The notes: generated from the letters alone by a model not told the origin. Positions 1 through 9,877 are shown, numbered from the stretch's first letter. The stretch is 64,000 nucleotides of DNA from Roseimaritima multifibrata (GCF_007741495.1 NZ_CP036262.1:7006001-7070000); one strand, 5' to 3'. Made by a program: numbers and translations.

Positions 1-56
1 CGCTTAAAAAGACGTTTCTTCGATTGCCGACGTGCGGCACCTTTCGTCGTACGCAT
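1..56 (-). CDS. rplT: 50S ribosomal protein L20, N-terminal fragment (cut by window edge)
   Basis: The reverse strand from an ATG at 54-56 reads MRTTKGAARRQSKKRLFKR before the window ends. This is the basic N-terminus of bacterial L20, which binds 23S rRNA early in assembly of the large subunit. Only about 18 residues are visible. The gene follows rpmI on the same strand after a 150-bp gap, which is the usual L35-L20 order and supports the call despite the short fragment. Confidence 0.85.
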   Translation of the reverse strand, partial: MRTTKGAARRQSKKRLFK

Positions 57-206
57 CTGATTCTCTCCTCGCCACAACGGGCGACAGTTGACCAACTCAG
101 GCCGCTGCACAGCACAGCCGTTACAACCCAGTTGACTTGAAAATTTTTATTCCGAGCAAGCTCAAACGAGCCTAACCATCACTACTCAATCGAACGGACG
201 AATGAA

Positions 207-422
207 CTAGCTACTGTACTTTCCGAGTGCCGCTTTAATCATCGGCTCCATGCAGGTATCAACCGAGGTTGTTCCACGCAGGTTTCGTTTTCGCTTGTGA
301 GACATACGCCCCGCCAAGTGGCTGGTGCCACTACTGCGATGCATCGCTTTTCCTGTTGCCGACAAGCGGAACCGTTTCTTGGTTCCCTTGTGGGTCTTCA
401 TCTTCGTTTTGCCTTTGGCCAT
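207..422 (-). CDS. rpmI: 50S ribosomal protein L35
   Basis: The product is 71 residues, close to the usual 64-70 for L35, and very rich in Lys and Arg. It starts MAKGKTKMKTHKGTKKRF, the typical L35 N-terminus, and contains the RMSHKRKRNLRG region. It is a structural protein of the large ribosomal subunit. A GAGG Shine-Dalgarno lies about 10 bases before the ATG at 420-422. rplT follows downstream. infC, which often precedes rpmI, is not upstream here: the next gene (720-2276) is unrelated and about 300 bp away. Confidence 0.95.
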   Translation of the reverse strand: MAKGKTKMKTHKGTKKRFRLSATGKAMHRSSGTSHLAGRMSHKRKRNLRGTTSVDTCMEPMIKAALGKYSS

Positions 423-719
423 CGAACCAATTACCTCAGGTACGGTTTTTACGTCAAAATGTAGCCACGCACTATAAAGACCGTCGGCAATTGTAGGAAG
501 GCCTCTGCAGCTGATTTCTTATCCCCGATTATCTAACCTCCCGAAATCGCCTGGCAAGCAAGGTTTTCGCTTTCCCCCACCGCCAAAGGGCTGGCTGAAA
601 ATCGCCTATTTTCCAGCGTTTTATCTACCCCACCCCCAATCGGCGGTATCAAAAAACACCACCTGCCACCCAGCTAACGACCAACCGGAAATTACGCACG
701 GAATAGAAACCCCGGAGGA

Positions 720-2276
720 CTACAGATAATCCCGCGTCCGAAAAGCCCCCCCGCCGGACGGACGAGACTGAGAGGGGCGCGACTGAGGAGCCCGCGACGA
801 AGAGGACCGCGAAGCCGGTCGACTGGTGCTATTACCAAAGGTTCGCGAACGGCTTCCGTGATGACTAACCCGGCGAGACCCAGCCCTCCGAGCGTGCTCG
901 CTTAAAGCGCTGCCAGCAGCACTGGCCATCGCATGAATCAGGACCTGAGTCAGCGGATGTGCAGCGACCTGCGAAACCTGTTCCATCACCGACGGGCCAA
1001 AAACCTGAGCGCGGCGAAGATCAACCCAAATGGAATCGGCCGAAGTATCACCGCGACGAAATGCCTCCAAAGCTCCTGTAATGTCGAAGGTCATCCGAAA
1101 CTGACTACGCGACGACTCATACCCTGCGGCCCGATATTGCTGCAACAGCCGACCCAATTCCTGAGCCTGCTGCTCCAACCGGGTAACCCGCTGATGCCTG
1201 TCCGATACTTCATCGCCTGCGTTTTCCAACTCAGCTTCGACCCCCTGCAGGCGAGCAACGATTTGGTCATCGGAGACCTCAGGCGTCTGATCGGCTCGGC
1301 CGGCGAGCGTCCGCATGTCGGTCTTCTCAAGCACGGAGCGAAACAGATCGACGGCTTCGCGGTAGTACGGCCCCCGCGTGTCCTCCAGCTCGGTCAATTC
1401 TGAACGGACCGCGTCAAGCTTCAAACGAACGCTGTCCAAACCTTCGATCACGCCGACTCGTTCGGCACGAACCTTTTCCAGTTCTGCCGATACCGCGGTT
1501 AACCCCAACGATTCGGCTCGCTGGTCTCGCTGACTTTCCAGTTCCTCCAACACCGTGTCGACCGCTTCGCGATCTTCCTGAACGATTTCCTGCATACGCT
1601 GAGGGGTCGTTGTCAGGAAATCGTACCCTTGGCGAGCTTCCCGATAACCGATCAGCTTTCCCACCCAGCGGTCCATTCGCCTGGTAAATCCTTTTCCTGC
1701 GTAAGCCGGAGTTCCCAGACCTCGATCATACAAATATTGAAACAAGTGACTCTTTTCGTAGGCGGGTAGTTTCTGTGCGGCATCCTGCTGCACTTCACTT
1801 AGCCGACCCTCAGCCTGCTCCAAGGCCGCCTCAGCAGTCGCGGCCCGGTCCGACAAAGAAGCGAACTGCGGATCGGCAGCCAATTCGTCGGCCAACTGCC
1901 GACTGAGCACCTGCTGCTGTTCCAGCAGATCCTCTAGACGTGCATCCACATTTTCCAACAAGGCTTCCCAACGCAACTGTTCGTTCTGTTGTTCCGCCAG
2001 AACGTCGCCCGCGCGTTGTTGGTGCTCCTGTTTACGAAGCAGAATCTGCCCCACATCCTCTCGGATTTCACGCCAGGTGCCCGCCACCGATTCGGCGGTC
2101 AATTCGGCAAGATAAAACTGCGCCAATGAAGCAAGTGTTTCGCCACGATCGCGTGCCAACCGCGTGAGCTGCGCATCCTGCGTCTGCAGGTCCATCCTTT
2201 CAGACTGCAGATCCCCGACGACCCGTTGATGGGCACGGATCAAATAGTGATGGACATCAGAACCGGATAAAGTCAT
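720..2276 (-). CDS. Hypothetical coiled-coil protein with Ser/Arg-rich tail
   Basis: I do not recognise a named family. The 518-residue product has no signal peptide. Residues 1 to about 165 and about 235-390 are rich in Glu, Gln, Leu and Arg and look like long coiled coils. A segment around 200-225 (GKGFTRRMDRWVGKLIG) and one around 395-460 look globular. The last ~55 residues are a low-complexity Ser/Arg/Pro tail ending near GGGAFRTRDYL. It lies 56 bp downstream of the 337-residue membrane protein on the same strand, probably in one transcript, and both diverge from a TelA-like gene. The three may act together, as an envelope or stress complex; this is inference from context only. Confidence 0.6.
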   Translation of the reverse strand: MTLSGSDVHHYLIRAHQRVVGDLQSERMDLQTQDAQLTRLARDRGETLASLAQFYLAELTAESVAGTWREIREDVGQILLRKQEHQQRAGDVLAEQQNEQLRWEALLENVDARLEDLLEQQQVLSRQLADELAADPQFASLSDRAATAEAALEQAEGRLSEVQQDAAQKLPAYEKSHLFQYLYDRGLGTPAYAGKGFTRRMDRWVGKLIGYREARQGYDFLTTTPQRMQEIVQEDREAVDTVLEELESQRDQRAESLGLTAVSAELEKVRAERVGVIEGLDSVRLKLDAVRSELTELEDTRGPYYREAVDLFRSVLEKTDMRTLAGRADQTPEVSDDQIVARLQGVEAELENAGDEVSDRHQRVTRLEQQAQELGRLLQQYRAAGYESSRSQFRMTFDITGALEAFRRGDTSADSIWVDLRRAQVFGPSVMEQVSQVAAHPLTQVLIHAMASAAGSALSEHARRAGSRRVSHHGSRSRTFGNSTSRPASRSSSSRAPQSRPSQSRPSGGGAFRTRDYL

Positions 2277-2332
2277 TGCACAAATATCTTAGAATAGTTA
2301 ACAACAAACGATTCGAACTAGCGCGATTCGCG

Positions 2333-3346
2333 CTAACGAGGAACGTCCAACTGCGTCAGCTGAGCGGACAGCGTAATCGGTTCGCCCGCAGGACCAGGCA
2401 AGCGAATGACCGGCTCCATACGACCGCGTTGCTTTTGCGAAAACTCCGTTTCATTCAGCACTCCGTCCGACCGCTTATCTTCTGCCAGCCGGTCATAAAC
2501 CTCTTTCGGAACCCGCTCAGCCCAGCGATCGACTCGATCCACCCTGCCGGTTTCCGCATTGCGGATCGGCAGAGTCAGGACAGTCCCTTCGGGCGAAACC
2601 GCTTCAACCACTACATAATACCCTGCAGTCCGATAGCGTCCCGTCTGATCATTGCGAGCCTCGCGGTGCAACATCGATGCAGCAGTCCCACCCGATACGA
2701 TGCGAATGTCATACTCCGTCGCCAACTGCTGATGCAGGTCCTTCAGTTGCTGGATCGCGGTCACGGCAACCGCCTGATTTCCGGCATCTGCCGAAAGTAC
2801 CTGAGCCTGCAAACTAGCAGCTCGCTGCAGCGCGGCAGGATCCTCCGCAATCGCTTTGATTTGCTGGCTTAAACCCTCGGCCTGGGCGACTTTTTCGGCC
2901 AGCGATTTACGGCTTTGGACCGCCGGATTGAGAGGTGCCACCGAAGAGAAAAACAAGAACCAGATCATTGCGACCATGGCCGCCACGGCTCCTGCTGCCG
3001 CAGTTAAGTAGCGAGACCAGATCCAAGCATACGCCAACATTTTATTGAAATTAAGCGGTGGATCTTGGTAGACATTCAGTCCCGCAAAATACTGATCGAT
3101 CGCGGCATCGATTTCAGCTTCTGTCACCTGATCGCCAGAAAGCCGAGCAGACCGGAGCAATTTTTCACGAATCTGGGCACGGACACCTTCCTGCTGAAAC
3201 ATTTTTTCGGCAGTCGCACGATCGCGGCCCATCTCGCGAGCCACATCCATCACTCTCAACATTTCATTGAGGGATAGATTCTCACCGGGAATTTCCACAT
3301 TCGCCACACGAGGACGGGGAGCCGGTTGCTGAGCTCCTTGAGACAT
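2333..3346 (-). CDS. Hypothetical single-span membrane protein (possibly DUF6384-like)
   Basis: The product has 337 residues. The N-terminal ~105 residues are soluble and start MSQGAQQPAPRPRVANVEIP. One hydrophobic segment at about 114-136 (AAAGAVAAMVAMIWFLFFSS) should span the membrane. A helical region about 145-205 follows, then a C-terminal domain about 210-337 with many beta-like stretches (YDIRIVSGGTA, AGYYVVVEAVSPEG). I recall similar proteins as DUF6384 but could not check. The gene is directly upstream of the coiled-coil gene at 720-2276 and divergent from the TelA-like gene across about 610 bp. Function is unknown. Confidence 0.6.
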   Translation of the reverse strand: MSQGAQQPAPRPRVANVEIPGENLSLNEMLRVMDVAREMGRDRATAEKMFQQEGVRAQIREKLLRSARLSGDQVTEAEIDAAIDQYFAGLNVYQDPPLNFNKMLAYAWIWSRYLTAAAGAVAAMVAMIWFLFFSSVAPLNPAVQSRKSLAEKVAQAEGLSQQIKAIAEDPAALQRAASLQAQVLSADAGNQAVAVTAIQQLKDLHQQLATEYDIRIVSGGTAASMLHREARNDQTGRYRTAGYYVVVEAVSPEGTVLTLPIRNAETGRVDRVDRWAERVPKEVYDRLAEDKRSDGVLNETEFSQKQRGRMEPVIRLPGPAGEPITLSAQLTQLDVPR

Positions 3347-3439
3347 ATAGATACCTAGGCGTCGCAGGAAAAATGAAGGCCCATCCGCTGCCGCTTTCTA
3401 TCGGGACGTCTGGTTCCCGGGTTCGGGACAAGGTGCAAT

Positions 3440-3471
3440 ATCGCAGGCGTATCGGATCGCAGGCGTATCGG
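3440..3471. repeat. Tandem direct repeat, 2 x 16 bp
   Basis: The unit ATCGCAGGCGTATCGG occurs twice without a gap, at 3440-3455 and 3456-3471, and the copies are identical. Confidence 0.9.
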
Positions 3472-3621
3472 CACAAAAAACCGCCAAGCCCATTCCCATC
3501 CCTCTCCCTCAATACCAGCAACAAACCCGATCTTCAGCAGCCCCTTCGATTCTATTGGGATCCAACACCGTGCGATAGCACGCCCCACCAGAACCCACGA
3601 CAGACTTCGGCCGGGCGTCCC

Positions 3622-3691
3622 ATGCCATCTACGTTGGCACCTGCGGGCGGATTCATTCTGTTTTCGATCCAATAGCCGGACGGCTCGCGGC
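3622..3691. repeat. Degenerate copy of a dispersed intergenic repeat
   Basis: ATGCCATCTAC at 3622-3632 and the following GCGGGCGG match the left half of the element at 45681-45719, in the same order and with similar spacing. The string GCCGGACGGCTCGCG at 3675-3689 recurs at 18527-18541. The copy is partial and carries no coding capacity. Confidence 0.55.
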
Positions 3692-3958
3692 TTATCGATT
3701 TAATCGAAAACGGAGAAAGATTATAGCCTTTCGCGCCGCGAAAGTAGCTTGAAAAGGACGTTCTTTCGCGGGGTACGACGCGTCAATAAATGGCGTAGTG
3801 GACGAGGCACCAGAAAAATCCCAACCCGACGCGTCACGGGCTGGGATCTGCCTCCCCACGCCGCTCCCTCCTCCCTTCGGCTTCAGAAAGTGGTACGCTG
3901 AAAGATATGTTTTCGCCGCTTGTAGACTTGTCATATTTTCTTTTGGAGATGTCCGGTA

Positions 3959-5203
3959 ATGACCGACCAAGCCCAGCAATCTGCCCAGCAATCTGTCCCG
4001 GCCCCGGCGAAACAATCGTCGCAAAGCGATCCCGCCATGATGCGTAAGTATCTGGACCGGGCCATCGACGTCCTCGACAAATTTGGGCTCTCCACGAAGG
4101 ATTCCTCTCCTAGCGAACTGATCAGCCTGCTTGAAGGAGTCAAACACCTTGACGAGGGAAAGGTGCTAGCGATCGCAGAAGTGATCCAGCACATGAGCAC
4201 CTTCAATCAACTGGTTCGCGACAATGTCGAAAACATCAAAGTCGGCAATCGCTACATGGAAATCACCCAGCTGTTCGACAGTGTCCGCGAAGACAGCAAA
4301 ATGCTGATCAACCAACTCGACGATGGCAAGATCTCGGGGACGGAGAAATTCCAAAACTGGTGGATGAAAATTCGCCGCGGGACACCTTCAGATCGCTTCG
4401 ACACCATTAAAGATGTCTACATAGACGTCTCGAAAGATACCAAGGCGGCCCTGCAAAGCGAAAAAGAAATCATGGAGGGCTACATCGATTTTCGGTTCGC
4501 CCTCAAAGAAGCGGAAGTGCTGTCCCGTGAACTACTGGACACTCACGCCCCAATTTTGGAAAGCGCCAAACAGGGACTCGGCGACGCCCAAGTAGCGCTC
4601 GACGAGTACAAAGGCGAAGATGAAAGTGGCCGTTCGCGGATGGAACTTGCGAGAGACGAAGCAAGGCACCGCTATGAAGAAGAAGACCGTACCTACCAAC
4701 TTCTAAAAGACATCGCCGAAAACCTGCAGATCGGCTACGACGTCGGCGAAACGCTGATCACCAAACTGCGGCAGACGCACGACGTTAAAGATCGCGTCTA
4801 TCGCCGTGCCGTGACCTTCTTCACGACCAACGAACACGTCTTCACAATCCTGGGCACGGTCTACACCAGCCAACAGGGCTTGCACGAAGTCACGCAAGCG
4901 ACTGAAGCGATGAAAGAAGGAGTGAACAAAGGACTGGAAGATGTCGCCAACCTAGGTCGCGAACTCGAACGCGCCGCACTGCGAGCCGGGTACGGATCGA
5001 CCATCAATCCCGAATCGGTCCAGAAATTGGTCGATGCCATCAGCGGCTTCCAGATCGAATCGCTGCATATGATTGCGGAACTTCGCCAAGAGAGCGAAGA
5101 AAGCACCAAGCAAATTCGAACCGCCGTCGAAACCGGCAAAAAGAAATACCAACAGACGCTGGCTAAGTTTGCCCGCGGCGAATCTCTAGAAGCCAATCAC
5201 TGA
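3959..5203 (+). CDS. TelA/KlaA-like (toxic anion resistance family) protein
   Basis: The 414-residue product is soluble, acidic and almost entirely helical, with no signal peptide. Its C-terminal third (about 285-405) follows the pattern of TelA-type proteins: a conserved helical core, then an INPESVQKLVDAISGFQIES region that aligns by eye with the TelA 'VDIETLKKVNxDLxxTI' region, then a charged coiled-coil tail. TelA proteins were named for tellurite resistance and often sit in Ter-type stress clusters, but their biochemistry is unclear. GGAG ends 10 bases before the ATG. The gene diverges from two minus-strand genes for a membrane and a coiled-coil protein. The family call rests on pattern similarity only. 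Confidence 0.5.
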   Translation: MTDQAQQSAQQSVPAPAKQSSQSDPAMMRKYLDRAIDVLDKFGLSTKDSSPSELISLLEGVKHLDEGKVLAIAEVIQHMSTFNQLVRDNVENIKVGNRYMEITQLFDSVREDSKMLINQLDDGKISGTEKFQNWWMKIRRGTPSDRFDTIKDVYIDVSKDTKAALQSEKEIMEGYIDFRFALKEAEVLSRELLDTHAPILESAKQGLGDAQVALDEYKGEDESGRSRMELARDEARHRYEEEDRTYQLLKDIAENLQIGYDVGETLITKLRQTHDVKDRVYRRAVTFFTTNEHVFTILGTVYTSQQGLHEVTQATEAMKEGVNKGLEDVANLGRELERAALRAGYGSTINPESVQKLVDAISGFQIESLHMIAELRQESEESTKQIRTAVETGKKKYQQTLAKFARGESLEANH

Positions 5204-5347
5204 TACCTCGAACATCAAACAAACCTGCTGACCGATTCGTTGCTTTCACGAAACGTTTGCATAAGCAAGCCCGTTCAAGCGTCGGCAGCAGGTTGGATTC
5301 GTCGATCGAAACAGGCTAGCGTTCGCGTCCCCGCTCCTAGCCGTCTA

Positions 5348-8300
5348 CTATCGGGCCGCAACGACCTGCTCTTCCGCGTTTCCCTTCGGACTGCCGATCG
5401 ACAGATAGTCGGCGGACTCTGCTTCGATCTTATTGGCTGGCCAAATTTTGAAGGGTGCATCGTCGAACATCGACATCAACATATTACTGGCAGCAAAATA
5501 GTGTAAGAAATCGGGGCTGCTTCGCGGGCAGTCTAAAACGCCCAATTCACGCCCCGTGGCGACATCCCAAAATCGAATCGTCAAATCTGACGAAGTTGTC
5601 ACCAAAGTCGCTCCATCGTCTAAAAACAAGCAAGCATTAACCGTCCGTTGATGGCCTCGCATCAAAACTGCCGGTTTCGAACCGTCCAATGAACGAATTC
5701 GTACCGTTCGGTTCGACAAAGTCGTCGCCATCTGCTTGCCTGCAGAATCGAAGGCAATTTTCACATACTCTTCAGCGCCAGTGGCAGCCTGTTCGAAAAG
5801 ACTTAGTTTCTTTCCGTCCCAACGATAGATCTTTGCCCGACACATGATCAAAAAGGATTCGGCGTCTGGAAAGGTAAGAATTTGATTAGCGTCATTCTCT
5901 GGCAACCAAACCTCATCTTCCTGCGTGTAGTCTTTCGTATCGTAAACCAAAAAATGATCATTAAACAAAGCGAATAAACGCTCACTGAAAAACAACAAGC
6001 CTCGGCAGTATTTGTCTTTATCCACCAAAGGCAGGCGATGCACCACTTCCCCCGCGGGGACATTGACGACACAGAGGTCCGTTCCTGAAGCAACGACCAA
6101 CGTCTTTTCATCTTCCGAAACAACAATATTCCCGTATCCATCAAGCGGCAATTCAATGATCTTTTGAATCGAATCCGAGCCACCTTCATAAGAGGCTATG
6201 GTACCGTTCTCTAGCCGCAAAAAGATTTTGGAGGCCCCTGGCGAACTTACATGCATGCCAGCCACCGCGGTCGAAACATAGGGCATCCCTTCTCCGCTCG
6301 GCCGCATCGGGAAGGAGCGTGCAACGTCCCACAACTGGACTCTGCCATCTTCTGAGGTGGTTAAAAATTGAGTGTTCGAATCAGGATTCGCAATCGCACG
6401 GATACCGGTAACCTGCCCAAGGCTGGCCTGGAACAGCAACGGCTCAGCAAAATTTCCTTGCGAGTCCACCTGTTCGGTTTCCCAAACATAGACCAAACCA
6501 TCGTCGGTGCCGGCAAACGCGAGCGTGCCATCGGCACTGATATCGATACAGCGAACGCGGGCGCCGACTTTCGGTTGCCGAGCCACCGTTCTCCCCGAGG
6601 GCCAATCAACTACCGCAACCTGATGCTCGCCAGATGCCGCCAAGCGAAGATCCCCAGCGGAATTTAGCGGCAAAGAACTCCCGAATGTATTGGGCGTGAA
6701 CTGAAGCTTCACTTGCTGATAACGCTTATCCACAAAATCCCATACACGAATTTCGTTGCGATGATCCTCACGATTCAACAAGGCCAGCGACCGTTTGTCC
6801 TTTAGAAATATCAAAGATTCATTTCGAGATTCCGTCGTCTCGCGATGGACAAACCGCCCTTCACTATTGTGAACCTGGACATCGCGATAGCGATCCGCCG
6901 TCGCAAACCATTCACCATCCGGCGATACCGCGGTCGCTTCAATCGTATTTGCATGTCCAAGCAACGCAACAATCGTTTCTCCGGTCTGCATGTCTCGTCG
7001 CGACACCCCATTAAATCCCGTCAAACTTCGATTCCCTGTCAAGAACCATTTTTTATCGGGCGAAATCGCAATCCCATCCAGCGCCGTACCGACTTCGTGC
7101 TTATGCAGCACACGACGATCTTCTAGATCGATGACATACACGAAACCATCATGCCCGACCGAGACCGCCAACTGACCGTCTGTTGAAACCGCGACTTCCG
7201 CCGCCACTCCATCGTGTTGACATAACAACGTGGATTCGGGAGCCGTCGTCAAACGCCGCAAAAGTCCCCAAGCAAAATGTTGTGCCCCGTGCTCAAGCGG
7301 ATCGGGCCGATGTTGCTGGAGCAACTGCTGAACGGTGGGAAAGTTATGGGACGCATAAGCCTTAAATGCAACCGACATATCCGAAACAAACAACTGTTGA
7401 CTTAATTGTTGCTCACGAACCTCCAAACGCTTGTTCGCAACAACCAGGCTTTTATTGGAATCTTCTAATCGACTATTAACGGCAACAAGGGATCCTGAAT
7501 AAACCGCTTGCATGACAAGCACCGCGATCACCGTTGCGGCTACTCCCAACAACGACGCCAGTGCGACCAACGGGTTTCTTTCGCTCCATCGATAAAGCCT
7601 TGCAGTCCACCCAGGCAAGCGTGCCGAAACGGTTCTTCCAGCGGCAAACAACCGCAAATCTTTAGCAAAATCTTCTGCCGTGAGATACCTTCCCTCCGGC
7701 AACAACGACATCGCCTTGCAGATGATCGCTTCTAAAGGGCGAGGAATGTCTGGGCGAACTTTACTGGGAAGCGCAAGATTCCCTTGAGCAACATTGAACA
7801 GAATCTGCTCCCGATTACCGGAAAAAGGTTTCTGCAATGTGGCCCATTCATAGAGCGTCGCCCCCAAACTGTAGACGTCTGTGTAACGACTAACCTCCGT
7901 CAACGATCCGCCCGCCTGTTCGGGACTCATATAGGCAGGCGTCCCCAACAAATCGCCAGTCATCGTAATCGCAGTCTGTTCATCGCCAACCGAAGCCAAT
8001 CCGAAATCGGTGAGCCATAACTTCCCACATCGATCGAGCATCAAGTTTGAAGGCTTGATATCGCGATGAACGATTTTTCCAACATGAGCCGCATGAACGG
8101 CTTCGGCAATGTCCGCGATCGATTTCGCTATTTCAACATAGGAGAACGCTTCTCCTTCTAGATTCGACTCGCTTCCGGCCGCACCGGTTTCCGGGGAATC
8201 GTGAACCGTCGTACAAGCGGGCTGACTCTTGATCTGGGTGATATGCTCGGCAAGCGTCTTTCCTTCGATCAGTTGCATTGCAAGGTACGGAATTCCTTGC

Positions 8301-8593
8301 TCTTCGCCTGATTCAAACAGCGGAACAATATGCTCGTGCTGAAGCACCTGTACCGCTTGGGCTTCCCGCTGGAAGCGTTGGAGAAATCGCCGCTGCCCCG
8401 AATACCGGTGCCGCAACAGTTTCAAAGCGACCGATCGATTGGTGCTAACATCCTCGGCGTGATAGACCTCCCCCATCCCGCCGCGTCCAAGAAACTGCAC
8501 GATCCGGTAAGAGCCAAACTCGGTTAACGAAGAAAACAGATCTTCAGAAAAACCGTCATCGGCGCGCGTCAGATCATCAGGTAAATGTTCCAC
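5348..8593 (-). CDS. Ser/Thr protein kinase with C-terminal WD40-like repeats
   Basis: The 1081-residue product begins with a complete Hanks-type kinase domain (about 28-315). It has the Gly-rich loop LGRGGMGEV (35-43), the ATP lysine in VALK (K58), the catalytic loop HRDIKPSN (D178), DFG (196-198) and the SPE motif (223-225). A transmembrane helix at about 341-363 anchors it, so the kinase is cytoplasmic and the rest lies across the membrane. Residues ~365-410 are coiled coil, followed by many WD40-like blades (for example GTPAYM-distal repeats ending in VRIRSLDG and IRFWDVATGREL). The start codon is GTG at 8593, immediately after the TAA of the sialidase-like gene, so the two are probably translationally coupled. 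The signal it senses is unknown. Confidence 0.92.
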   Translation of the reverse strand: MEHLPDDLTRADDGFSEDLFSSLTEFGSYRIVQFLGRGGMGEVYHAEDVSTNRSVALKLLRHRYSGQRRFLQRFQREAQAVQVLQHEHIVPLFESGEEQGIPYLAMQLIEGKTLAEHITQIKSQPACTTVHDSPETGAAGSESNLEGEAFSYVEIAKSIADIAEAVHAAHVGKIVHRDIKPSNLMLDRCGKLWLTDFGLASVGDEQTAITMTGDLLGTPAYMSPEQAGGSLTEVSRYTDVYSLGATLYEWATLQKPFSGNREQILFNVAQGNLALPSKVRPDIPRPLEAIICKAMSLLPEGRYLTAEDFAKDLRLFAAGRTVSARLPGWTARLYRWSERNPLVALASLLGVAATVIAVLVMQAVYSGSLVAVNSRLEDSNKSLVVANKRLEVREQQLSQQLFVSDMSVAFKAYASHNFPTVQQLLQQHRPDPLEHGAQHFAWGLLRRLTTAPESTLLCQHDGVAAEVAVSTDGQLAVSVGHDGFVYVIDLEDRRVLHKHEVGTALDGIAISPDKKWFLTGNRSLTGFNGVSRRDMQTGETIVALLGHANTIEATAVSPDGEWFATADRYRDVQVHNSEGRFVHRETTESRNESLIFLKDKRSLALLNREDHRNEIRVWDFVDKRYQQVKLQFTPNTFGSSLPLNSAGDLRLAASGEHQVAVVDWPSGRTVARQPKVGARVRCIDISADGTLAFAGTDDGLVYVWETEQVDSQGNFAEPLLFQASLGQVTGIRAIANPDSNTQFLTTSEDGRVQLWDVARSFPMRPSGEGMPYVSTAVAGMHVSSPGASKIFLRLENGTIASYEGGSDSIQKIIELPLDGYGNIVVSEDEKTLVVASGTDLCVVNVPAGEVVHRLPLVDKDKYCRGLLFFSERLFALFNDHFLVYDTKDYTQEDEVWLPENDANQILTFPDAESFLIMCRAKIYRWDGKKLSLFEQAATGAEEYVKIAFDSAGKQMATTLSNRTVRIRSLDGSKPAVLMRGHQRTVNACLFLDDGATLVTTSSDLTIRFWDVATGRELGVLDCPRSSPDFLHYFAASNMLMSMFDDAPFKIWPANKIEAESADYLSIGSPKGNAEEQVVAAR

Positions 8594-9877
8594 TTAAATT
8601 GATTCGACCAATCGATTGGGTCGACTCCAATTAATACGAGCCATCAAAACATCGCCGCGATAATTTGCCCTGGGCATCCATTCACCAACCGTCACCCACG
8701 ATTCATGCGGAGTGGCATTAACGACACCAAAATTCCCCATCAAAGCAACGTTGTCCGCATCCTTGACACCATCGCCAACCAGCGGCAGAAGCACCTGCTC
8801 GGTCGAACGAATCAAGCATTGGTTATCCACATCCACCTGAGCCACCCAAAGGGGCGATCGCCAACGCATCACCTTTTCATTTTGGGCATCGTGCCGCGAG
8901 TAAACGAGAAACAGCCCATCGCTATGAGTCAACCAGTGCTGCTGAGTCGTCGACATTCGAATCGGTTCTCCATCGTCCCAGGCCCACGCTCGCTTGGGAC
9001 TCCACTGCAAACCGTCTTCACTTTCCGAATAGTATCCATGATCGTCTTCGGCTCGTATTGTCATCCGATAGCGATCCCCAAAACGAGTCACGCTAGGTTC
9101 TAGCAACCCACGACCAACAGCGTTATGAAGCGGAGGACCTACCGATTTCAGTGTCAACTGATTCCCGTCGTAATCGGCGTGGACTCCCGAAACCATTCGA
9201 TTTTGGGCGGTCGGTCCAAAGGTAAATGACATTTGAATCGCACCATCGGGCATGACCACCCGCTGCCCACAATTATTGGTGTAAATATAAGCCCCGCGAG
9301 GATCGTCCCATTCCAAGATCTTTCGATCCGACCAAGTCCCATCGCTTTGCCGCGTCGCATAAACCGGGTAGCGAGCCAACTGCTCGCCACGAGCGAAGTA
9401 TTTGCCTTTGTAAAAGACAACGTGGCCCAACGCCAAAACCGAATCGGTCGGCGGATGGTACTGTGGAGTGATATCACACACGCCCGCCTCCAGGCCGTCA
9501 TCACGACCGGGAACAGGCTGACGTCCCAAGGCAGGAATCGGCTCAGGTTCGCTCCACGTCTGACCAAGGTCTTTAGAAATCGAAAAATGGACGGGCCCAA
9601 AATAATCGGACCCACCGATTTCTTGCAGGGTCATCAATGCATAAGGAGTTCCCTCTTTCGTGGGCACCATACAAACTCGCGGATGGAACCAAGTTTTCTG
9701 TTTCCCATCGCGGTTTCGCCAGAGGGTCTGCTTTGAAATCGAAGCGATCAACGGGGTGCCCGCAGCATCGCCAGCATCCGCAGCGAAGCTTGGCACGCCA
9801 CCAACCAAGCCAGACTGCAACGCCCCTACCCCAATCCCTGCCAGCAATACACGACGATTCACAGAAGGCTTACTCAT
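8594..9877 (-). CDS. Secreted sialidase-like (BNR/Asp-box) protein
   Basis: The 427-residue product has an N-terminal signal (NRRVLLAGIGVGAL) with an Arg pair, possibly a Tat signal, and a likely cleavage near SFAADA (about residue 30-34). An Asp-box SKDLGQTW sits at 101-108, and repeated beta-propeller-like segments follow, as in the exo-alpha-sialidase superfamily. Similar planctomycete proteins are annotated as sialidase or neuraminidase-like, but the true substrate is unknown and need not be sialic acid. Its ATG overlaps the stop of the upstream ceramidase-like gene by 8 bp (ATGAGTAA), and its TAA directly abuts the GTG of the downstream kinase, so the three form one transcription unit. 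Confidence 0.8.
   Translation of the reverse strand: MSKPSVNRRVLLAGIGVGALQSGLVGGVPSFAADAGDAAGTPLIASISKQTLWRNRDGKQKTWFHPRVCMVPTKEGTPYALMTLQEIGGSDYFGPVHFSISKDLGQTWSEPEPIPALGRQPVPGRDDGLEAGVCDITPQYHPPTDSVLALGHVVFYKGKYFARGEQLARYPVYATRQSDGTWSDRKILEWDDPRGAYIYTNNCGQRVVMPDGAIQMSFTFGPTAQNRMVSGVHADYDGNQLTLKSVGPPLHNAVGRGLLEPSVTRFGDRYRMTIRAEDDHGYYSESEDGLQWSPKRAWAWDDGEPIRMSTTQQHWLTHSDGLFLVYSRHDAQNEKVMRWRSPLWVAQVDVDNQCLIRSTEQVLLPLVGDGVKDADNVALMGNFGVVNATPHESWVTVGEWMPRANYRGDVLMARINWSRPNRLVESI

Larger units (their letters stand above)
3347..3958. other. 612-bp divergent intergenic region with repeat sequences
   Basis: This region separates the minus-strand membrane protein gene from the plus-strand TelA-like gene and must hold both promoters. 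I could not assign -10/-35 boxes. It contains a 16-bp direct tandem repeat (3440-3471), a diverged copy of the dispersed repeat family (3622-3660) and a second fragment of it (3675-3691). Short ORFs on both strands look like chance frames in this repeat DNA. GGAG at 3945-3948 is the Shine-Dalgarno of the gene at 3959. Confidence 0.6.
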
